From assembly GCA_028291125.1 (NCBI GenBank), contig JAQGIN010000522.1, positions 1-16,045 on the forward strand: a stretch of 16,045 bases of DNA, in the 5' to 3' direction. This stretch comes from Caulobacter sp. GTDB taxonomy: Bacteria > Pseudomonadota > Alphaproteobacteria > Caulobacterales > Caulobacteraceae. The notes under the pieces were generated by a model that made no database searches, had not been told where the DNA came from, and saw only the letters and a list, made by a program, of their open reading frames with translations. The position numbers and the translations under genes are program-made. Below are positions 11,823 to 16,045 of this stretch, piece after piece. How positions within the stretch are numbered: position 1 is the first letter of the stretch; each line of letters starts with the position of its first letter.

Positions 11823-14251
11823 CGACCCGGGGCAAGGCGCGGGCGCGGCGTCGCGGCGGCCAGCTATGGCCGGCGACGCTGATGGCTGGCCTGGCCGCCG
11901 GGGCGGCCCAGGCCGCCCCGGCCAAGGACCAGGGTCCGTCCGTGCGCCTGCAGATCGCCGCCAAACCGGTCCACGCGGCCTTGATCGACTTCGCGCTGCA
12001 GGCCGACCTGTCGCTCGGCGGCGACCTGGAGGCCTGCCACGGACTTTCCCCGGCGCTTTCGGGCCGCCTGTCGCCGCGGGCGGCGCTCGACAGGATCCTG
12101 GCTCAAAGCGGCTGCGCCTACGCGCTCCCAGATCCGCGCACCGTGTTGATCCGCAAGATCGCCCCGGCCCGCGCGCACCCCGCGGTCGTCACCGAAGCGC
12201 CGACGATCCTGGGTCTGGGCGAGGTGGTCGTGACCGCCCAACGCTATCCCAACCTGCCCGGCCGCACGCCCTACGCGATCTCCGTGGTCTCCGGCAGGGC
12301 GTTGCAGCGCGAGACCCTCACCAGCCTGGGCGACCTGAGCGGCCAGGTGGCCGGCATGACCGTGACCAACCTCGGGCCCGGCCGCGACAAGATCCTGCTG
12401 CGCGGCCTGTCGGACGGCGCCTTCACGGGGCAGACCCAGTCGATGGTCGCGCTCTATTTCGACGACGTGCCGATCACCTACAGCGCGCCCGATCCCGACC
12501 TGCGGCTGGCCGACATCGAGCGCGTCGAGATCATGCGCGGTCCGCAGGGCACGCTCTATGGCGGCGGCTCGCTGGGCGGCGTCGTGCGCATCGCCACCCG
12601 CAAGCCCGACCTCGACCGTTACCAGGCCAGCCTCCTGGCCGGGCTGTCACACACCTGGAACGGCGGTGGCGGCGACGAGTTGGAGGCCATGGCCAACCTC
12701 CCGCTCGTACCAGGGCGCGTCGCCCTGCGGGTGGTGACCTATCGCGACGCCGAGAGCGGCTATATCGCCAATCCGACCCTGGGTCTCAAGCGTGTCAACG
12801 GCTCGACGCGCGAGGGGGTGCGGGCGAGCCTGCGCGCCGCCCTCTCCGCCCATTGGACGGCGACCCTGGGCCTGACCACCCAGTCGATCAACAATGCCGA
12901 CACCCAGTACGGCCTGCGCCGCCTGGGTCCGCACCAGCGCGACAACCCGGTACGCGAGCCCCACGACAACGACTTCGAACACGTCTCCCTGACCCTGGCG
13001 AGCGACGGCCCTTGGGGGCGGGTGACCGGTTCGGTCTCGCGCCTGTCGCATCATTTCGACAGCCGGTACGACGCCACCACGGCCTCGGCGCTCTATGGCC
13101 TGGCCGGCGCGCCCGCCGCCCTGGACGAGGAAAAGGCCATCGACCTGACGGTGGCGGAGGTCACCTACGCGACGCCCAGCGACCATCGCCTGCACGGCCT
13201 GATCGGCGCCTTCGCGTCGACCGGCGACATTCGGCTCGACAGCGCCTTGCACGCCCCTTCGGGGACGGGGCCAAACGCCTATGCCGAACGGCGGCGCGAC
13301 AAGATCAACGAGACGGCGATCTATGGCGAGGTCACTCTGGACGTCACCCAACGCCTGTCGGCCACGGCCGGGTTGCGCTGGTTCGACTTCCGCTTCGACA
13401 CCGACTCCACCGTCGTCCAGGCCGTCGGCCAGCGCGTGTTCAGCGGCGCCGACGACGCCACCGGCCTGTCGCCGAAAGTCCTGGTCAGCTACGACGCCTG
13501 GCCCGGCGTGCTGCTCTACGCCCAGGCCGCCGAGGGCTACCGGCCCGGCGGCTACAACACCGCCGGGCGGATCGGTCAGGCTTTCGACATCGCCGGCGCG
13601 CCGGCGCGCCGCTACCAGGCCGACGAGCTTTGGAACTACGAGCTGGGCGTGAAGTACCGCGGGTGGGGCGATCGCCTGCAGGGCCGCGTGGCGGCGTTCT
13701 ACGCCACCTGGGAGTCGGTGCAGAGCGACCAGTATCTGGCCGACGGCACGGCCTTCACCGCCAATATCGGCAATGGCGACAATCGCGGCGTGGAAGCCGA
13801 GGCGGCCTTGCGGCTGACCGATCAGATCGACCTGCGGGCCGCCGCCCTGCTCAATGACCCGCAGATCACCCGGCGCAATCTCGACTTCAGTTCGCGCAGC
13901 GACGCGGGCCTGCCGGGCGTGGCGCGCGCCTCGGCCAGTTTCGGCGTCGACCATCACCGCGACCTGCCCAGCGGCCGGACGGTCCGCCTGCAGGCCCAGG
14001 CCACCTATGTCGGCGCCTCATACCTGACCTTCGACGCCGACAAGACCCACGAGATGGGCGAGTATCTGGGCCTGCGCGGCGTCGCCAGCCTCGAAGCGGC
14101 GCGATGGACCTTGAGCGCCACGATCGACAACCCGCTGGGCGCCCACGGCAACAGCTTTTCCTTCGGCAATCCGTTCCTGATCACCCGCGACCAGATCATC
14201 ACCCCGCCCCGGCCCCGGACCCTGGCCTTGCGCCTGTCCGCCCGCTTCTAG
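11819..14251 (+). CDS. FecA-type TonB-dependent receptor with STN signalling domain (probable CTG start)
   Basis: Outer-membrane ligand-gated importer. From the ATG at 11882 it would be 789 residues, but that protein begins in the middle of a signal peptide. Reading upstream in frame adds 21 codons (TTRGKARARRRGGQLWPATL after the first codon), giving a textbook signal sequence: a basic n-region, then the hydrophobic core, then an AAGAAQA cleavage site. The only open initiation codon for it is CTG 11819, which overlaps the fecR stop as CTGA. Numbered from ATG 11882, the domains are STN (about 20-92, VRLQIAAKPVHAALIDFALQADLSL), TonB box or linker (EVVVTAQ), plug (about 115-240, including IERVEIMRGPQGTLYGGGSLGGVVRI), and the beta-barrel ending in the canonical terminal Phe (LRLSARF). 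The STN domain signals to FecR. The barrel is of the siderophore/TonB superfamily; the ligand cannot be told, but the divergent biosynthetic operon is an obvious candidate source. Confidence 0.9.
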   Translation: MTTRGKARARRRGGQLWPATLMAGLAAGAAQAAPAKDQGPSVRLQIAAKPVHAALIDFALQADLSLGGDLEACHGLSPALSGRLSPRAALDRILAQSGCAYALPDPRTVLIRKIAPARAHPAVVTEAPTILGLGEVVVTAQRYPNLPGRTPYAISVVSGRALQRETLTSLGDLSGQVAGMTVTNLGPGRDKILLRGLSDGAFTGQTQSMVALYFDDVPITYSAPDPDLRLADIERVEIMRGPQGTLYGGGSLGGVVRIATRKPDLDRYQASLLAGLSHTWNGGGGDELEAMANLPLVPGRVALRVVTYRDAESGYIANPTLGLKRVNGSTREGVRASLRAALSAHWTATLGLTTQSINNADTQYGLRRLGPHQRDNPVREPHDNDFEHVSLTLASDGPWGRVTGSVSRLSHHFDSRYDATTASALYGLAGAPAALDEEKAIDLTVAEVTYATPSDHRLHGLIGAFASTGDIRLDSALHAPSGTGPNAYAERRRDKINETAIYGEVTLDVTQRLSATAGLRWFDFRFDTDSTVVQAVGQRVFSGADDATGLSPKVLVSYDAWPGVLLYAQAAEGYRPGGYNTAGRIGQAFDIAGAPARRYQADELWNYELGVKYRGWGDRLQGRVAAFYATWESVQSDQYLADGTAFTANIGNGDNRGVEAEAALRLTDQIDLRAAALLNDPQITRRNLDFSSRSDAGLPGVARASASFGVDHHRDLPSGRTVRLQAQATYVGASYLTFDADKTHEMGEYLGLRGVASLEAARWTLSATIDNPLGAHGNSFSFGNPFLITRDQIITPPRPRTLALRLSARF

Positions 14252-14410
14252 CCAAGCCGATCGCATGGGCCGCCCCCAGGCCCCTCCGCCGCTCGCGGCC
14301 CGATATCCAATAGCGGTGGATCGCGTTCGAACATATTTCGCGATTTCCCAATGACACCAGAGGCTTGCTGGACCCTGGCGGACGTCGGTGGACGGCGATG
14401 GATGGGGTGT
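14252..14410. other. Intergenic stretch between the receptor gene and the tRNA
   Basis: The 159 bases contain no gene that I can support. An inverted repeat GGGCCGC (14267-14273) and GCGGCCC (14295-14301) with a 21-base loop lies just after the receptor stop. It could act as a weak terminator for that transcript, but there is no T-tract. No clear terminator for the tRNA, which reads in the opposite direction into this stretch, was seen. Confidence 0.45.
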
Positions 14411-14501
14411 TGGCGGAGACGGAGGGATTCGAACCCTCGATACCCTTTTGGGGTATGCCGCTTTAGCAAAGCGGTGCCTTCAGCCTCTCGGCCACGTCTC
14501 C
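14411..14501 (-). tRNA. tRNA-Ser (anticodon GCU)
   Basis: The reverse complement folds as a class II (long variable arm) tRNA. The acceptor stem GGAGACG pairs with CGTCTCC, followed by the discriminator G and an encoded CCA at 14411-14413. The D-arm is GGCCGAGAGGCTGAAGGC-like. The anticodon stem CCGCT/AGCGG encloses the loop TTGCTAA, so the anticodon is GCT, decoding AGC and AGU. A long variable arm (ATACCCC AAAA GGGGTAT-like) and the T-arm GAGGG TTCGAAT CCCTC follow. The 91-base length with CCA is normal for tRNA-Ser. The gene is intact, with no sign of an integrated element on either side. Confidence 0.97.
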
Positions 14502-14510
14502 CTCCGGAGA

Positions 14511-14520
14511 GGAGCGCTCC
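14511..14520. repeat. 10-base palindrome GGAGCGCTCC at the tRNA transcription start
   Basis: A perfect palindrome lies between the candidate -10 box and the 5' end of the tRNA. It would be within the first bases of the precursor transcript. No T-tract follows in either direction, so it is not an intrinsic terminator. Confidence 0.3.
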
Positions 14521-14547
14521 GATAGCCTGTTCGACGCGCCCTGACAA
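14519..14547 (-). promoter_or_regulatory. Candidate promoter of the tRNA-Ser gene
   Basis: On the minus strand TTGTCA (14547-14542; five of six bases of TTGACA) is separated by 17 bases from TATCGG (14524-14519). The implied start lies about 7-12 bases before the mature tRNA 5' end. The -35 is good and the -10 is mediocre, as is common in this GC-rich group. Confidence 0.5.
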
Positions 14548-14575
14548 TCGAGTGTCTTGGGAAATACGCGTTAAC

Positions 14576-14607
14576 GTGACGCTTAGATCGCACGCCTAGG
14601 TTAGAAC
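14576..14607 (+). promoter_or_regulatory. Candidate housekeeping promoter of the polysaccharide transferase gene
   Basis: GTGACGC at 14576-14582 matches six of seven positions of the Caulobacter sigma-73 -35 consensus TTGACGS. At 14595-14602 CCTAGGTT is a partial match to the -10 consensus GCTANAWC at 12-base spacing. GTTAGAAC at 14600-14607 matches better (six of seven) but at longer spacing (17). TTAA (14571) and TTAG (14583), separated by 8 bases, resemble but do not meet the CtrA pattern TTAA-N7-TTAA. The ATG follows 25-35 bases later. Confidence 0.45.
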
Positions 14608-14631
14608 GCTGGTCTGCAATCCGAGAGTCAC

Positions 14632-16045
14632 ATGCCGTCCGCCTTGGCGCCCCCGTCCACGCCCACCGATCGGCCGACCGACGCCGACCCGCGGTCGGAC
14701 CGGCCCGAAGGCAGCATCGTGTCCGGCGTCTTGTTGCGCCGTGGGCCGTTTCGGCCCGTCCATCTGGTCCCGGCCCGCGCCCGGGTCGAGGCTCGCAGCC
14801 TAGCCCGCATGTTCCGCGCCTTCGACGCCGCCGCCATCATCGGCGCCGCGGCCCTGCTCTGGCTGCTGGCCCGCGACGTCTCCGGCGCGCCGATGGGCCT
14901 GGCTCCCTTCGCCCTGTCGGCCGCCGCCCTGCTGTTCGGCCTGCACGCTTTCGAGGCCTATGACTTCGCCCACCGCGAACCCCTGCTCCGCCATATGGTG
15001 CGCGTGCTGGCGGCCCTGGGGTTCACCGCCCTGACCGTCCTGCTCGCCCTGCGCCTGACCGGCCGGTCGCCGTCCGGTCACCTGGCCCTCAAGGCCTGGT
15101 TCGCCGGTATCCTGCCGCTGCTGATCGGCCTGCACGCCGCTTGGTGGACCCTGATCGATCGCGGTCGCCGCGAGGGCCATCTGACGCCCAACGTGGTGCT
15201 GGTCGGGGCCACCGCCAACGCCGAGCGATTCATCGCCGCCGCCCTGAAGAACCGCGAGGTCAATGTCCTGGGCATCTTCGACGATCGCCACGGCCGCTCG
15301 CCCGGCCACCTGTTGGGCGTGCCGGTGCTGGGCGACACCAGCGCCCTCGTCGACCATCGCATCATGCCCTATGTCGACCGGGTGGTGATCGCCGTCACCG
15401 CCTCGGCCCAGGGCCGCATCCACCAGCTGATGGAGCGGCTGTCGGTGCTGCCCAACACCGTCTGCCTGTTCGTCGACGACGACGGGGTGATCGCCCACGC
15501 CGCCGTCTCGCAGATCGCCGACTCCGCCCTGACCGAGCTGTCGGGCGGCCCGGCCGACAGCCGCCGGGCCCTGGTCAAGCGCACTCAGGACCTGGTCCTG
15601 GGCGGGCTGGGCCTGCTGGCCCTGACCCCGCTGATGCTGGTGGTCGCCCTGGCGGTCCGGCTGGACAGCCCGGGGCCGATCTTCTTCCGCCAGCGCCGCC
15701 ACGGCTTCAACAACGAGGAAATCCTGGTCTGGAAGTTCCGCTCGATGCGGCACGCGGACGCCGACCACACGGCGTCGCGCCAGATCAGCGCCGGCGACGA
15801 CCGCGTCACGCGGGTCGGCCGGTTCATCCGCGCCACCAGCCTCGACGAGCTGCCGCAGCTGTTCAACGTGCTGCGCGGCGAGATGTCGCTGGTCGGACCG
15901 CGGCCGCACGCCATCGGCATGAAGACCGGCGAGATCGAGTCGGCCAAGCTGGTGGCGCAATACGCCCATCGCCACCGCATGAAGCCGGGCCTGACGGGCT
16001 GGGCGGCGATCAACGGCTCGCGCGGGCCGGTCGACACGCCGGAGC
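14632..16045 (+). CDS. Exopolysaccharide polyprenyl glycosylphosphotransferase (PssY/HfsE/WbaP-like), partial (3' end beyond the right edge)
   Basis: Initiating transferase that moves a hexose-1-phosphate from a UDP-sugar to undecaprenyl phosphate at the inner membrane. 471 codons are visible. A Pro/Asp/Arg-rich cytoplasmic N-terminus (1-60) precedes four helices (about 63-80, 90-107, 122-141, 155-173). A nucleotide-fold-like CoA-binding domain follows (PNVVLVGATANAERF to about 285). The catalytic domain begins at KRTQDLVLGG (316) with its membrane hairpin, then DSPGPIFFRQRRHG, VWKFRSM (367-372), the catalytic D405-E406 in DELPQLFNVLRGEMSLVGPRP, and GLTGWAAING (453-462) close to the edge. Only a few dozen residues are missing. 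It resembles Caulobacter PssY, PssZ and HfsE, which act in holdfast and exopolysaccharide synthesis; which paralogue cannot be decided here. ATG 14632 follows a weak GAGAG. An internal Met60 is possible, but would drop the leader only. Confidence 0.92.
   Translation, partial: MPSALAPPSTPTDRPTDADPRSDRPEGSIVSGVLLRRGPFRPVHLVPARARVEARSLARMFRAFDAAAIIGAAALLWLLARDVSGAPMGLAPFALSAAALLFGLHAFEAYDFAHREPLLRHMVRVLAALGFTALTVLLALRLTGRSPSGHLALKAWFAGILPLLIGLHAAWWTLIDRGRREGHLTPNVVLVGATANAERFIAAALKNREVNVLGIFDDRHGRSPGHLLGVPVLGDTSALVDHRIMPYVDRVVIAVTASAQGRIHQLMERLSVLPNTVCLFVDDDGVIAHAAVSQIADSALTELSGGPADSRRALVKRTQDLVLGGLGLLALTPLMLVVALAVRLDSPGPIFFRQRRHGFNNEEILVWKFRSMRHADADHTASRQISAGDDRVTRVGRFIRATSLDELPQLFNVLRGEMSLVGPRPHAIGMKTGEIESAKLVAQYAHRHRMKPGLTGWAAINGSRGPVDTPE

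Noticed and set aside
12647..13957. Minus-strand open frame of 436 codons inside the receptor gene
   Set aside because: No recognisable domain, composition typical of an antisense shadow, and the plus strand has an uninterrupted TonB receptor with all family motifs.
14267..14301. Inverted repeat after the receptor gene as an intrinsic terminator
   Set aside because: 7-base arms with a 21-base loop and no T-tract; too weak to annotate as a terminator.
14345..14357. Third GTCATTG-like block on the minus strand downstream of the receptor
   Set aside because: No GAGGG block at the proper distance and no gene start behind it; taken as chance.
14411..14501. tRNA-Ser as an integration site of a mobile island
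   Set aside because: The tRNA is intact with its own CCA and there is no direct repeat of its 3' end, integrase or transposase in the window.
14800..15975. Minus-strand open frame of 391 codons at the right edge
   Set aside because: His/Gln/Gly-rich shadow opposite the glycosylphosphotransferase catalytic and membrane domains.

Overview
The window is a GC-rich (about 70 percent), densely packed alphaproteobacterial segment. The organism is most probably a member of the Caulobacterales (Caulobacter or Phenylobacterium-like). This rests on base composition and codon use, a FecI/FecR/TonB-receptor locus, a PssY/HfsE-type polysaccharide initiating transferase, and a promoter resembling the Caulobacter housekeeping consensus. 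The genus is an inference; no rRNA or marker gene is present.

Region 1 (9943 down to position 1, minus strand) is one tightly coupled operon of at least eleven genes. In order of transcription they are: HAD phosphatase (MtnX-like), class III PLP aminotransferase, arginase/ureohydrolase-like enzyme, small four-helix EamA/SMR transporter, membrane fatty-acid desaturase-like di-iron enzyme, alpha/beta hydrolase with a cysteine in the nucleophile elbow, CelD/FemAB-like GNAT acyltransferase, second small EamA/SMR transporter, FtsX/DevC-like ABC permease, HlyD-type lipoprotein adaptor, and a TolC/NodT outer-membrane factor that runs off the left edge. Most junctions are 4-base stop/start overlaps. 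The first seven or so genes look like a tailoring and assembly pathway for an amine-containing, probably lipid-modified, small molecule. The last three look like a DevBC-TolC-style tripartite exporter whose ATPase is not in the window. I do not recognise this combination as a described pathway.

Region 2 (10217-14251, plus strand), divergent from region 1, is a cell-surface signalling set: a FecI-type ECF sigma factor (TTG start), a FecR anti-sigma factor, and a FecA-type TonB-dependent receptor with an STN signalling domain. A GAGGG-N16-CGTCATTG element occurs upstream of both fecR and the first gene of the minus-strand operon. This suggests, without proving, that one sigma factor drives both. 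Together the two regions could make, export, sense and re-import one molecule, in the manner of a metallophore system but with no NRPS, NIS synthetase or opine enzyme visible.

Region 3 (14252-16045) holds a short intergenic stretch, a tRNA-Ser(GCU) on the minus strand, a divergent promoter region, and a plus-strand polyprenyl-phosphate glycosylphosphotransferase (exopolysaccharide initiation) that runs off the right edge. No insertion sequence, CRISPR array, prophage gene or rRNA was seen, and no gene-free stretch exceeds 300 bases.
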